A stretch of DNA of 64,000 nucleotides from WHTK01 sp965197795 (GTDB lineage: Bacteria; Chloroflexota; Dehalococcoidia; DSTF01; WHTK01): the NCBI GenBank assembly GCA_965197795.1, contig OZ240228.1:124001-188000 (forward strand). Reading direction: 5' to 3'. Under the pieces are notes generated by a model that saw only the letters and a list, made by a program, of their open reading frames with translations, made no database searches and was not told where the DNA came from. Positions 49,363-58,354 of this stretch are shown one piece after another (within the stretch, counting starts at the first letter, position 1; every line of letters starts with the position of its first letter). Made by a program: the position numbers and the translations under genes.

Positions 49363-51507
49363 GTGACGGCGGACGTTAAAGTGCCCCGGTTCTTCCTCCG
49401 ATTGCCGCTCCTCCAGCGACTCGATACTTCACGGCCTGGCGCGACCTCACGCAACGCGTTGCGTCGCGAAGAAGCACGTCAGCGCCATACCGAGAAGCGC
49501 TCCAGCTATCTGCCCGGTCTCGACGGCCTGCGGGCGCTTGCGGTCCTTGCCGTGTTGCTCTACCACGCGCGGCCTGAGTGGCTGCCCGGCGGCTTCCTCG
49601 GCGTAGAGGTCTTCTTTGTCATCAGCGGCTTCATCATCACGCGCGCACTGCTGCGGGAGTGGCAAGAAGCGGGTCGTATCGACCTGCGCGCCTTCTGGCT
49701 GCGCCGCGCCCGGCGGCTGCTGCCGACGCTCTTCCTTCTCCTGGCCGGGGTTATGGCTTACACAGCGGCCTTCGAGGCCGACGTGGTCGCGAGCCTTCGC
49801 GCCGACGTGCTGGCGGCTCTGGCCTACGTCACCAACTGGCACTTGATCCTGGGCGACCAGTCCTACTTCGCGAGCTTCGAAAAGCCGTCGTTGCTGCTCC
49901 ACTTGTGGTCACTGGCTATCGAGGAGCAGTTTTATTTCGTCTGGCCGCTGTTGCTCGCCGGCCTGTTGCCGCTGTTGCGCAAGAAGGCAACCTTCCTCCT
50001 GATCGTCGCTGGCATCCTCGGCTCCACAGCCGCCATGATGATGATGTACCAGCCCGGAAGCGACACGGCGCGTCTTTACTACGGCACCGACACACGGGCG
50101 GCGGCGCTGCTCTGCGGCGCGGGGCTCGCCTTCCTGTATTCGAACGGCTCGCTCGGCGCTCGTCAGCGCTCGCGATGGCTGATGGCGCTGCTCGGGCTCG
50201 CGGCGCTGGGGGGTCTTGCCGCTGCGGCGTACTTCATGGCCGAAGACGCCTCGTTGCTCTACCAGGGTGGCTTCCTCGGTGTCAGCCTAATGACGGCGGT
50301 CCTGATATTCGTCGCGACGCAGCGAAACGCGCTCTCGAGGCTGCTCGACATCGCGTCGCTGCGCTGGATCGGTATACGGTCCTACGGCCTCTACCTGTGG
50401 CACTGGCCGATCTTCCTGACGACCTGGCCGGAGACGCCGGCCCTCGAGATTCTCGCCGCGCAGGTGGCCGCGACCTTCGTCATCGGGGCGCTGTCCTATC
50501 GCTTCGTCGAGACGCCGATTCGTAACGGCGCGCTGGGCCGAGTCTGGTCCGACGTGCGCGCCTGGGGCCGGCTGCGACCCGGCTATCGAAGCGGGCTCGT
50601 CCTGGGCGGAAACGCGGTCGTGGCCGTCGTCGCGACCCTGGTGATCGTGGGGGCGCAGGCTCAGGCGCCGGAGCAACCCGACTACTTCGCGCTGGACGGC
50701 GTTCGCCTGCAGAGCAGCGCTTCGGACGCGCGGGCCGACGCCGACTCCCGCATCTGGCCGGTAAGCGACCTGGTCGAGAGCTTCGATCTGCGGTTGTCTC
50801 CGCCTGAGCTGATGGCGCTGAGCTTCGTCTGTCCGGCCAGCCTGCACCCCGGCCTTGCGCTCGCATCGGGGTGTGGTGACGCGAGCGTCGTTAGCGTCGC
50901 GATCAGCGACGCCGAGGACGTGCCGCCGCCGGCAGGCGATCTGGACGAAGCCATTTCCCGCGATGCGTTCGTGGCGGCAGGGTCTTCGAAGCCGGTGTCG
51001 CTGCAGATACCTGAGCGGCGAGAGGTCCCGTCCGACACGCCCCTCGTCACGGCGATCGGCGACTCGGTAATGCTGGGCGCCGCGACCTGGCTGGCAGGCA
51101 GCATCCCCAACATCGACCTCGATTCGAAGGTTGGCCGGCAGGCTTCGTCCGCGATCGCGCTACTGCAGGAGCGGCTGGCGGCCGGTCAGCTTGGGCCGAT
51201 CGTTCTCGTTCACATCGGCAACAACGGTACCCTGACAGAAGCGCAGTTCGAACGGATCATCGCGATCGCCGGCCCGGACCGGCAGGTCATCTTCCTCAAC
51301 ACGCGTGTGCCGCGGACGTGGCAGGACGGCAACAACGCGGTGCTGTCGGCCGGCGCGCAGCGGCACGTGAATACGACGCTGATCGACTGGTACGGCGTGA
51401 CGCAAGATCACCCCGAGCTGTTTGCCCACGACCGCATACACCTCAACGGCGCTGGAGCGGAGCTCTACACGCGACTCGTGATCGACGCCGTGCTGGGCAA
51501 GTCTTAA
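49363..51507 (+). CDS. Acyltransferase 3 (OafA/YrhL) with C-terminal SGNH domain
   Basis: A 714-residue inner-membrane O-acyltransferase. After about 45 basic residues, the acyltransferase-3 core runs from YLPGLDGLRALAVLAVLLYH (catalytic His in LLYHARPEW) through GGFLGVEVFFVISGFIITRA, RRARRLLPTLFLLLAG and LWSLAIEEQFYFVWPLLLAG to about residue 420. The external C-terminal part is an SGNH hydrolase-like domain: AIGDSVMLGAA with the Ser block, VHIGNNG and DRIHLNGAGAELY with the DxxH end. Such fusions O-acetylate cell-surface polysaccharides or peptidoglycan. GTG 49363 is preceded by GGAAGACGA. A 225-bp gap to the GH15 gene holds nothing I recognise. Confidence 0.9.
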   Translation: MTADVKVPRFFLRLPLLQRLDTSRPGATSRNALRREEARQRHTEKRSSYLPGLDGLRALAVLAVLLYHARPEWLPGGFLGVEVFFVISGFIITRALLREWQEAGRIDLRAFWLRRARRLLPTLFLLLAGVMAYTAAFEADVVASLRADVLAALAYVTNWHLILGDQSYFASFEKPSLLLHLWSLAIEEQFYFVWPLLLAGLLPLLRKKATFLLIVAGILGSTAAMMMMYQPGSDTARLYYGTDTRAAALLCGAGLAFLYSNGSLGARQRSRWLMALLGLAALGGLAAAAYFMAEDASLLYQGGFLGVSLMTAVLIFVATQRNALSRLLDIASLRWIGIRSYGLYLWHWPIFLTTWPETPALEILAAQVAATFVIGALSYRFVETPIRNGALGRVWSDVRAWGRLRPGYRSGLVLGGNAVVAVVATLVIVGAQAQAPEQPDYFALDGVRLQSSASDARADADSRIWPVSDLVESFDLRLSPPELMALSFVCPASLHPGLALASGCGDASVVSVAISDAEDVPPPAGDLDEAISRDAFVAAGSSKPVSLQIPERREVPSDTPLVTAIGDSVMLGAATWLAGSIPNIDLDSKVGRQASSAIALLQERLAAGQLGPIVLVHIGNNGTLTEAQFERIIAIAGPDRQVIFLNTRVPRTWQDGNNAVLSAGAQRHVNTTLIDWYGVTQDHPELFAHDRIHLNGAGAELYTRLVIDAVLGKS

Positions 51508-51578
51508 GCCGCTCCGCTACGAATCCGTTAGAATCGGCGCGTCTCGATGCAGGCTCAGGCTGCCTGAAGGAGTGAGCG

Positions 51579-52733
51579 ATGCGCGTTTATGACTTCGCCG
51601 TTGGCAACCCGGACCCGGGTTCCTTTCCCGCAACCGAGCTGGCCGAGGCTACGGCGCGCGTGCTGGAACGAGACGGCGAGAAGCTGGTGCTCTACCCGGA
51701 TCAACGCGGCCACGCGCCCTTGCGTGAGATCGGCGCGGTGCGGTTCGCCAAGAATCACGGCCGCGACATGTCGATCGACAACATGGCGTTGACCACGGGG
51801 TCGATGCAGGCGATCAGCCTCACCTGCCAGGCTTTCCTCCAGCCAGGCGACACGATCATCACCGAGGAGTTCTCTTATTCCGGCAGCATCAACTGCTTCC
51901 GCAAGTACGAAGCGAACATGGTCGGTATCCCGGTCGACGACGAGGGCATGAACACCAATGCGTTGGAGGAGACGCTCAAGGATCTCGATAGCAAGGGCAC
52001 GCTGCCGAAGTTCGTCTACAGCATCGGCACCAACCAGAACCCTACGGGCACCATGATGCCGGTGCAGCGGCGCGAGAAGCTGCTGCAGCTGACTCAGCGC
52101 TACGGTATCCCGGTGCTGGACGACGATTGCTACGCCGACCTGCTGTTCGGCATCCCGGCGCCGACCAGCCTCTACGCGATGGACCCGGAGTCGGTCATCT
52201 ACATCGGTTCGTTCTCGAAGATCCTGGGGCCGGGCCTGCGGCTTGGCTTCTTCGCCGCGAAGGACGAGTGGCTGCAGAAGATCCTGGGCTGGAAGCTCGA
52301 CGCGGGTACGAACAACTTCGCCGCGTTTGTGGCGGCGGAGTACCTCAAGGATCACCTCTGGGACCACGTCGACGAGATCAACCAGATCGTCAAGAGCAAG
52401 CTGGACGTCGTGGTCGAGGCGCTGGACGCCAACCAGGACGCGTTCGTCGAGCACAGCAACCCCAAGGGGGGCCTGTTCATCTGGGTCAAGCTGCCGGAGG
52501 ACGCCGAGCCGAACCGCGTCCTCGAGATCGCGGGCCAGAGGGGTGTGCGATACGGCACCGGCAAGGCGTTTCACTCCGGCGGTCAGGACGTCAGCTATCT
52601 GCGCATCGCCTTTGGCCACGCCGCCCACGACGACTTCCGGGAAGGCATCCCGCTGCTCGCCGAGTGCATCCGCGAGGCACAAGCCATTCCTGCTGTCGCG
52701 GCGACCTGGTCAGGTGCGGGCTCGACCGAGTGA
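51579..52733 (+). CDS. PLP-dependent aminotransferase, class I/II (2-aminoadipate aminotransferase-like)
   Basis: A 384-residue fold-type I aminotransferase. Landmarks: LVLYPDQRGHAPLREIGAVR, ALTTGSMQAISLTCQAFLQP, KFVYSIGTNQNPTGTMMPVQ (Asn of the NPTG loop), VLDDDCYADLLF (the Asp that contacts the pyridine N) and YIGSFSKILGPGLRLGFFAA with the PLP lysine. It resembles LysN or the aminotransferase domain of MocR-type proteins but has no HTH domain. The substrate is not evident. AAGGAG lies 8 nt before the ATG, and TTAGAATC at 51528-51535 is a possible -10 element. Confidence 0.9.
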   Translation: MRVYDFAVGNPDPGSFPATELAEATARVLERDGEKLVLYPDQRGHAPLREIGAVRFAKNHGRDMSIDNMALTTGSMQAISLTCQAFLQPGDTIITEEFSYSGSINCFRKYEANMVGIPVDDEGMNTNALEETLKDLDSKGTLPKFVYSIGTNQNPTGTMMPVQRREKLLQLTQRYGIPVLDDDCYADLLFGIPAPTSLYAMDPESVIYIGSFSKILGPGLRLGFFAAKDEWLQKILGWKLDAGTNNFAAFVAAEYLKDHLWDHVDEINQIVKSKLDVVVEALDANQDAFVEHSNPKGGLFIWVKLPEDAEPNRVLEIAGQRGVRYGTGKAFHSGGQDVSYLRIAFGHAAHDDFREGIPLLAECIREAQAIPAVAATWSGAGSTE

Positions 52734-52763
52734 GCGCTGGCCGGTCTTACGGACGCGGTCGGT

Positions 52764-53368
52764 CTAAAGAAAACCCAGCTCCTGCAGGCAGGCGCGCAGC
52801 TCATCGATCCCCTCGACGCGGTGGGCGGCCATGCCGACCTGCTTCGCCGCGTCCACGTTGGGCTGCTGATCGTCGAAGAAGGTGACGTCCGCCGCCGTGA
52901 CCGCCATCTCGACGAGGATGTGCTCGTAGATCTCCCGCGCCGGTTTTCGCATACCGAGCTCGTGTGAGGCGAATGAGCGCTCGAAGTGATCCGGGACGCC
53001 CAGCGCGGCGTTGCGGCACAGTGCACCTCGTTGGAGTTGCTGAGGGCGGCGAGCCGGAAGCGCGGCCGCAGGGCGTCCCTGGTCTCCGCGGCGCCGGGCA
53101 ACAGCCCGCTGGTCCAGTTCTCGAAGTTGGCGAGGAAGCCGGCGGCATCGATGCTGAGGTCGGCCTGCTCTACGAAGCGCTGCGAAAACTCCTCGGGCGT
53201 CAGGAGTCCCTTCTCGAAGGCGTCTCAGGCTTCCATGGCCGGCCAGCCGGTCCCATCCGGGCGTAGCGGTCCTCTGAGGTAGGGCTTGATGTCGCGTTCT
53301 CCTGTCACCTCGACGACGACGCGACCGAGGTCGAACAGGAGCAGGCGTTTGGGGTTATAGTTCATCAT
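52764..53368 (-). pseudogene. HAD-superfamily hydrolase (subfamily IA) with a nonsense codon and a frameshift
   Basis: About 200 residues if whole. ATG 53368 (or 53365) gives RLLLFDLGRVVVEVTG (motif I). TGA at 53225-53227 (codon 48) interrupts the same frame before DAFEKGLLTPEEFSQRFVEQ; a Trp (TGG) there would fit. Motif II is RLAALSNSNEVH. At 53019-53020 one base is missing, after which the frame reads RNAALGVPDHFERSFASHEL, then GMRKPAREIYEHI (motif III Lys) and VTFFDDQQPNVDAAKQVGM (motif IV). All four HAD motifs survive but are split. It lies convergent with the aminotransferase gene. Confidence 0.82.
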
Positions 53369-53508
53369 CAATCTCGCCTGGGAATCGGCTCTATGGGATT
53401 CGGACGAACGGCCTATTCGATTGTTTGCGCCAAGTTAGCACGCGTCTTTACCGCTCAGGCTGCCACTGTCTCAAATCCTGGGGAAGGAATTGATTACGAA
53501 AGTGCGAA

Positions 53509-54225
53509 CTACACCGGTATTGGCACCGAGTTGTGGTCCTCCGTTTCGACCAAGAGACGAAACCGCGAGCCATCCATTGCGAAAGGCGGTCGGTCGAGAA
53601 ACACGCCGGAGCCCATTCCAAGTCTCGAATGTGCGTTTGTTGGCTTGTCAAGATTTGCCGCGATCCATTCCCCTGCTGATGGTTGATGCTCGGTAAGAAG
53701 AATCCATCTGTACCTGTCCAGCTTCGGAAGTATGCGCGCGATGTCATCGTTCGAGAGATGCTGCAACACCTGCCTCAGAATGCAGATATCGCCGACGGGT
53801 AGGTCTGCCGTTGTCAGGTCCAGACAGAAGAACCGAACGTTACTTCGCGTAAACGCCTTTGAGTTTGCCTCAACTAAGGATGCAACCACATCCACGCCAA
53901 CATACTCACCGCACAAGTCGACTAACTGAGAGCCTATCTCGAAATCGCCACAGCCAAGATCGACAACAGTTTTGTTTTCGCTTTCAACACTCGACAGCCA
54001 CCGGCGAACCGCGTCTATATAAGGGCTAGCTTGGCGTGGATCGTGTGTCCCCGCGCCGGAATACGCCAGGCCAGGTGTGCCTCCCCAACGGTTATTTGAA
54101 TAGACAGCAGAGAAAATCTCCGAAGCGGTGCTACGCGGCATCCAACGACGTTCCAAGGTGAACCGACACCGCCACAGCAGGGCTTGAAAGCGGAAGGGAA
54201 GAAGTCTACGGAGCAGGGCCTTCAT
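53509..54225 (-). CDS. Class I SAM-dependent methyltransferase, low-GC gene
   Basis: A 238-residue methyltransferase. Motif I is KTVVDLGCGDFEIGSQLVD, then CGEYVGVDVVASLVEANSKA (motif II), FFCLDLTTADLPVGDICILR and QVLQHLSNDDIARILPKL (post-motif helix). RFRLLVETEDHNSVPIP ends it. The N-terminus is basic and hydrophobic (LLRRLLPFRFQALLWRCRFT). It resembles methyltransferases found in surface-polysaccharide loci. The DNA from about 53400 to 54240 is visibly poorer in GC (roughly half) than its surroundings, and codon choice is more relaxed (AAC/AAT, TTG, AGA), which suggests recent transfer. No transposase or att site is seen. Confidence 0.83.
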   Translation of the reverse strand: MKALLRRLLPFRFQALLWRCRFTLERRWMPRSTASEIFSAVYSNNRWGGTPGLAYSGAGTHDPRQASPYIDAVRRWLSSVESENKTVVDLGCGDFEIGSQLVDLCGEYVGVDVVASLVEANSKAFTRSNVRFFCLDLTTADLPVGDICILRQVLQHLSNDDIARILPKLDRYRWILLTEHQPSAGEWIAANLDKPTNAHSRLGMGSGVFLDRPPFAMDGSRFRLLVETEDHNSVPIPV

Positions 54226-54243
54226 CCGAACCTTGCCCGCATG

Positions 54244-54282
54244 GACAGAATCGCGCGCTGGTCACGATGCGGCGATTCTGTC
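54244..54282. repeat. Inverted repeat between methyltransferase and transketolase genes
   Basis: GACAGAATCGC (54244-54254) and GCGATTCTGTC (54272-54282) form a perfect 11-bp stem with a 17-nt loop. A related fragment, CAATTCTGTGG, follows at about 54309. It resembles the interspersed palindromes elsewhere in the window more than a terminator, since no T-run follows in either direction. Confidence 0.6.
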
Positions 54283-54348
54283 GCTGGAGTCGTTCGCTTG
54301 TCCCGGTGCAGCAATTCTGTGGTCAGGGCCCTGGGGTCGCGTGACCGT

Positions 54349-56184
54349 TTAGGCCAGTCCGGGCAGGCTCTTCACCCTCTCGACGATCTTCGACGCCGAG
54401 ATGCCGGCCCAGTCCCGCAGCTCCTCCGGCGCGCCGGAGCCCGGCATCTGCGTCACCGCCTGCTTGACGACCCGGCCGCGCAACTCGGCGCCGCCTTCGG
54501 ATATGGCAGCCAGCACCGCGTCGCCGAGGCCGCCCTCGGCCCAATGATCCTCGACGACCAGCATGCTGCCGGTGTCGGCCAGCGCCTTCGACAGCGTTTC
54601 GCTATCGATCGGCTTGACGGAGTAGGCGTCGATGACTCGCGTGGCGATGCCGTCGGAGGCCAATGCGTCGGCCGCCTTGAGACATTCGAATACCGTGATG
54701 CCGGCGCCGACCAGCGTCACTTTGTCGCCGGCGCTGGAGCGCAGGGTCTTGCTGCCGCCGATCGGGAACTGCTCGTCCGCTGCGTAGAGGACGTCGGTCT
54801 TCTCGCGCGTGGTGCGGATGTAGGAGATGCCGGGCAGGTCGGCCATCTGGCTGACGAGTTGAGCCGTCGAGTTGCCGTCCGAGGGGTAGAGCACGGTGGA
54901 GCCGTGCACGGCGCGCATCATCGCGAGGTCCTCCAGCGCCATCTGGGACGGCCCATCCTGGCCGATCGAGACGCCGGCGTGCGAGCCGCACAGGGCGATC
55001 TTGGCGCGGCTCACGGCTCCCATGCGCACGAAGTCGTAGGCGCGCGTTATGAAGGCGCCGAAGGTGGCCGCAAACGGCGTCCGCCCCAGCACTTGAAGGC
55101 CGATCGCGGCGCCCACCATGTTCTGCTCCGCGATGTAGAACTGGAAGAAGCGGTCCGGCGCCACCTTGGCGAAGTCCTCGGTGTGGGTGGAGTTGCTGAC
55201 CTCGGCGTCGAGAACGACGACGTCGGTGCGCGCCGAAAGCGCCGCCAGCGTCTCGCCGAACGCTTTGCGCGTCGGTATACCGTCGGTGTAGACGGGCAGC
55301 TTTACGGGCTTGCTGCCGTCCCGCGCCGCCCTGTACTCGGGCGGCGGCGGCGTGATGGAGAGTGAGCGCTCGCCGCCGAGCTCCTCGATCGCTTGTTTGG
55401 CCAACTCGGCGTTGAGCGCGACGCCGTGGAAGCCTTCCTTGTTCTCGAGGGCGGAGGCGCCTTTGCCCTTGAACGTTCTGGCGATGATGAAGCTCGGGAC
55501 CTCGGCGGCCTCCGCCTCACGGTACGCCTCATCGATCTGGGACACGTCATGGCCATCGACCTCGATGACGCGCCAGCCGAAGGCGCGGGCGCGGTCGGTG
55601 TACACGGCGCCTTCCCATTCCAGCATCGTCGCGCCGCGCTGGCCCAGGCGGTTCATGTCGAGGACGGCGACGAGGTTCGAGAGGCCGTGATGCGACGCGG
55701 CCTGCATCGCTTCCCAGACGCTACCTTCGGCCGTCTCGGAGTCGCCGAGCAGCACCCAGACGCGCCCCGGCGATCCGGTCAGGCGCTGGCCGATTGCCAT
55801 GCCCAGCGCGATCGGCAGGCCCTGCCCCAGCGATCCCGTCGCGACGTCCACCCAGGGCATCTCCTTGAGCGGCGCCGGGTGCCCTTCCACGGGACTGCCC
55901 ATCTTGCGCAGCGACAGCATCTGCTCGTCCGTGATCACGCCAAGCGCCTTGAAGATCGAGTAGAGCAGCGGCGACCCGTGGCCCTTGGACAGTACGAAGC
56001 GGTCGTTGCCGGCGCTCTTCGGATCGTTGACGTCGTAGCGGAAGTGATCGGCGAACAGCACGGCGGCCAGGTGCGAGGCGGACATAGAGGTCGAGGGATG
56101 GCCGGAGCCGGCTGCTGTGGTCGAGCGGATGCTGTCGACACTCAACTGGGCGGCGAGTTGGTTCCAAAACGCGGTCTTATCCAT
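54349..56184 (-). CDS. tkt: Transketolase
   Basis: A 611-residue thiamine-diphosphate enzyme that transfers two-carbon ketol units between sugar phosphates, linking glycolysis and the pentose phosphate pathway. Landmarks: SGHPSTSMSASHLAAVLFAD, VLSKGHGSPLLYSIFKALG, GSLGQGLPIALGMAIGQRL, the ThDP motif VLLGDSETAEGSVWEAMQAA with its later Asn, and the pyrimidine-domain FYIAEQNMVGAAIGL. The length is a little under the 650-670 of the E. coli type and fits the shorter transketolases of many bacteria. It stands apart from the pgi-gnd-zwf operon by 7 kb but serves the same pathway. Single gene. Confidence 0.94.
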   Translation of the reverse strand: MDKTAFWNQLAAQLSVDSIRSTTAAGSGHPSTSMSASHLAAVLFADHFRYDVNDPKSAGNDRFVLSKGHGSPLLYSIFKALGVITDEQMLSLRKMGSPVEGHPAPLKEMPWVDVATGSLGQGLPIALGMAIGQRLTGSPGRVWVLLGDSETAEGSVWEAMQAASHHGLSNLVAVLDMNRLGQRGATMLEWEGAVYTDRARAFGWRVIEVDGHDVSQIDEAYREAEAAEVPSFIIARTFKGKGASALENKEGFHGVALNAELAKQAIEELGGERSLSITPPPPEYRAARDGSKPVKLPVYTDGIPTRKAFGETLAALSARTDVVVLDAEVSNSTHTEDFAKVAPDRFFQFYIAEQNMVGAAIGLQVLGRTPFAATFGAFITRAYDFVRMGAVSRAKIALCGSHAGVSIGQDGPSQMALEDLAMMRAVHGSTVLYPSDGNSTAQLVSQMADLPGISYIRTTREKTDVLYAADEQFPIGGSKTLRSSAGDKVTLVGAGITVFECLKAADALASDGIATRVIDAYSVKPIDSETLSKALADTGSMLVVEDHWAEGGLGDAVLAAISEGGAELRGRVVKQAVTQMPGSGAPEELRDWAGISASKIVERVKSLPGLA

Positions 56185-56321
56185 GGCGGACTCCGGCTAG
56201 ACTGAGGCTCAGCGGTGAGCAGGGGTGGTATCGATCATTCTAGAACCCGCCTCGCCGGGCTGCATAGACGCCCGGTGGTGGGCAGACTGACGAACCGCAA
56301 ATCTGGGGGTATCCGTAACTC

Positions 56322-56690
56322 TTGCACTACACTCGCATCTTCGCCGGCGCCGATGGGGAGTCGTACTTCGAGGACGTGGACCTCGAGCTGCACGAAGTGG
56401 CGTACGCGCCGCCGGCGCCGCCCTTCTTCGTCTCGCAGCCCTCGCCCGCGACCGCCGTTGCCTGGACCACGATCCCGGCGGGCTGGTCGGGCGATTGGCA
56501 TCCTACGCCGCGCCTGCAGTGGTGGTTCCAGCTCGCGGGTGAGGTGGAGGTTGGGACCTCCGACGGCGCGATACGGCGTTTCGTCGCGGGCAGCGTGGTG
56601 CGCCTCGAGGATACGACGGGCCGCGGCCACACGACGCGGGTGGTCGGGGAAGGGGATGTCGTCGCGGTGTACGCGCACATACCGGAGTGA
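56322..56690 (+). CDS. Cupin-domain protein
   Basis: A 122-residue single-cupin protein starting at TTG 56322. Core: VAWTTIPAGWSGDWHPTPRL, then QWWFQLAGEVEVGTSDGAIR, then FVAGSVVRLEDTTGRGHTTR. The usual His-x-His-x4-Glu first motif is reduced to a single His in GDWHPTPRLQ, and a His follows in RGHTT, so a metal site would be incomplete. Function unknown. The TTG start has only a weak upstream AG-rich stretch; MHYTRIFAGADGESYFED is a good cupin beginning. It is divergent from tkt (137 bp). Confidence 0.75.
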   Translation: MHYTRIFAGADGESYFEDVDLELHEVAYAPPAPPFFVSQPSPATAVAWTTIPAGWSGDWHPTPRLQWWFQLAGEVEVGTSDGAIRRFVAGSVVRLEDTTGRGHTTRVVGEGDVVAVYAHIPE

Positions 56691-56707
56691 GGCCCGGACT
56701 GAGGAAC

Positions 56708-56994
56708 GTCATTCTGAGGCGATAGCCGAAGAATCAAGGTGTCCCGTTCTCGGACCAGTGCCCGGTCGTCGGGGACTCACCGGGGTAAGAGACCGGGAGG
56801 AGCCGTTTTGTAAGACGCCTCGCTCAGGTCCTTTCGCAGGCTCAGGACGACATACCGAATGTCATTCTGAGGCGGCAGCCAAAGAATCGAAGCACTGCGT
56901 CTGCCGGCGCGTCCCGTTCGTCCGAGGCCGGAGTGTTTTGATCCTTCGCCTGGACGGCTTAGGATGACAGAGGGAGGTGGCTCAGGATGACAAA
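56708..56994. repeat. Cluster of REP-like repeats of the GTCATTCTGAG / AGGATGAC type
   Basis: The 300-bp gap between the cupin and threonine synthase genes is filled with related units. GTCATTCTGAGGCG...GAAGAATC occurs at 56708-56735 and, nearly identical, at 56861-56888 (direct repeats, 153 bp apart). CTCAGGTCCTTTCGCAGGCT starts near 56823. An inverted unit GATCCTTCGCC...AGGATGACAG lies at about 56940-56970, and AGGATGAC recurs after it. No gene is seen here. Confidence 0.8.
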
Positions 56995-58176
56995 TCAGGA
57001 TGGCAATCGCCCTACCAGCTCGTGGGTCTTGAGGCCGGAGCCGGTGTTGAACAGGACGACGCTCTCGGCCGGGTCCAGCTTGCCCTGCGCCAGGAGCTTC
57101 TTGTAGCCGGCGTAGCCTGCCGCACCCTCCGGCGCCGCGAAGATGCCCTCCAGCCGGGCCATCTCGCCCATCGCCACCAGGATTTCGTCGTCGGAAACCG
57201 CGACTGCCGTGCCGTGGCTGTCGCGGATCGCATCCAGGATGAGGTAGTCGGCGATTGCGGCGGGGACGCGTATACCGGGCGCGATCGTGTGCGCGTCCTG
57301 CCACGGCTCCGCCTCACGAAGGCCGGCGTCGTAGGCGCGGACGATCGGCGCGCAGCCCTCCGCCTGCACGGAGACGAATCGAGGGCGCTCGGGGCCGATC
57401 CAGCCCAGCGCCTCCAGCTCATCGAAGGCCTTCCACATACCGACGATGCCGGTGCCGCCGCCGGTGGGATAGACCAGGACGTCGGGCAGCTTCCAGTCGA
57501 ACTGCAGGGCGAGCTCCAGGCCCATCGTTTTCTTGCCCTCGGCGCGGTAGGGCTCGCGCAGGGTCGAGACGTCGAACCAGCCCTCGGCCGGCCCGCGCTC
57601 GCGCACGATGCGTCCAGCGTCGGAGATCAGCCCGTCGACCAGCTCGACGTGGGCGCCGTAGACGGTGCATTCGTTCTTCATCGCGTCCGGCGTATCGGCG
57701 GGCATGAAGATGAACGTCTCGATGCCCGCTCGCGCGCCGTAGGCTGCGAGGGCGGCAGCGGCGTTGCCGGCGGATGGGACCGCGAGCTTCTGGACGCCCA
57801 GCTCCTTCGCCTTGGAGACGGCCACCGAGAGGCCGCGCGCCTTGAAGCTGCCGGTTGGATTCAACCCTTCTTCCTTGACGAAAACCCGACGTGCGCCGGT
57901 CTGCGCTTCGATGCCGGGGGCGGGCAGCAGCGGCGTGCCGCCTTCGCCTAGCGTGACGACGTTGGTCTCGTCCCGAATCGGCATCAGCTCGAACCAACGC
58001 CACATCGATGGCTCACGTGCCGTAATCGTCTCGGGCGTCAGATCGCGCTTCACTGCTTCGAGGTCGTAGCGGGCGTAGAGGACCTTGCCGCAGGCATCAC
58101 AGGTGGTCTGCAGCACGTCGGCGCTGTGTTGTTTGCCGCAATTCGTGCAATCGAGGTGTGAGAGGTAGCTCTTCAT
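56995..58176 (-). CDS. thrC: Threonine synthase
   Basis: A 394-residue PLP enzyme that converts O-phosphohomoserine to threonine. ATG 58176 gives MKSYLSHLDCTNCGKQHSAD, with a small zinc-finger-like CTNC...CDAC pair at the N-terminus, as in many thrC-2 type enzymes. The PLP lysine lies in NPTGSFKARGLSVAVSKAKE. LAVPSAGNAAAALAAYGARA and VYPTGGGTGIVGMWKAFDEL (phosphate loop) follow. The frame stays open 145 codons further upstream, but that leader is Ser/Pro low complexity antisense to the acidic repeat gene, so it is not coding. Other threonine genes are not in the window. Confidence 0.92.
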   Translation of the reverse strand: MKSYLSHLDCTNCGKQHSADVLQTTCDACGKVLYARYDLEAVKRDLTPETITAREPSMWRWFELMPIRDETNVVTLGEGGTPLLPAPGIEAQTGARRVFVKEEGLNPTGSFKARGLSVAVSKAKELGVQKLAVPSAGNAAAALAAYGARAGIETFIFMPADTPDAMKNECTVYGAHVELVDGLISDAGRIVRERGPAEGWFDVSTLREPYRAEGKKTMGLELALQFDWKLPDVLVYPTGGGTGIVGMWKAFDELEALGWIGPERPRFVSVQAEGCAPIVRAYDAGLREAEPWQDAHTIAPGIRVPAAIADYLILDAIRDSHGTAVAVSDDEILVAMGEMARLEGIFAAPEGAAGYAGYKKLLAQGKLDPAESVVLFNTGSGLKTHELVGRLPS

Positions 58177-58354
58177 GGTTCCCGCCAGGCTAGATGAACG
58201 CCGCGCCGGGGCGCTGCAAGGGTCAGAAAGATTCCGATTTAGCCGAGAATACATGTGATATGCGTCTATTCCGCAAGAAACAGGACTCCCTTGCCCACCA
58301 GGAATAGCTGGACGGTCGGACCTCCAGGCCTTCGTCGAGGAGGATGGCTTCCCG

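Noticed and set aside
53225..53227. TGA read as tryptophan or selenocysteine in the HAD gene
   Set aside because: Many intact genes in the window end in TGA, no SECIS-like structure was recognised, and the same gene also has a frameshift, so it is simply broken.
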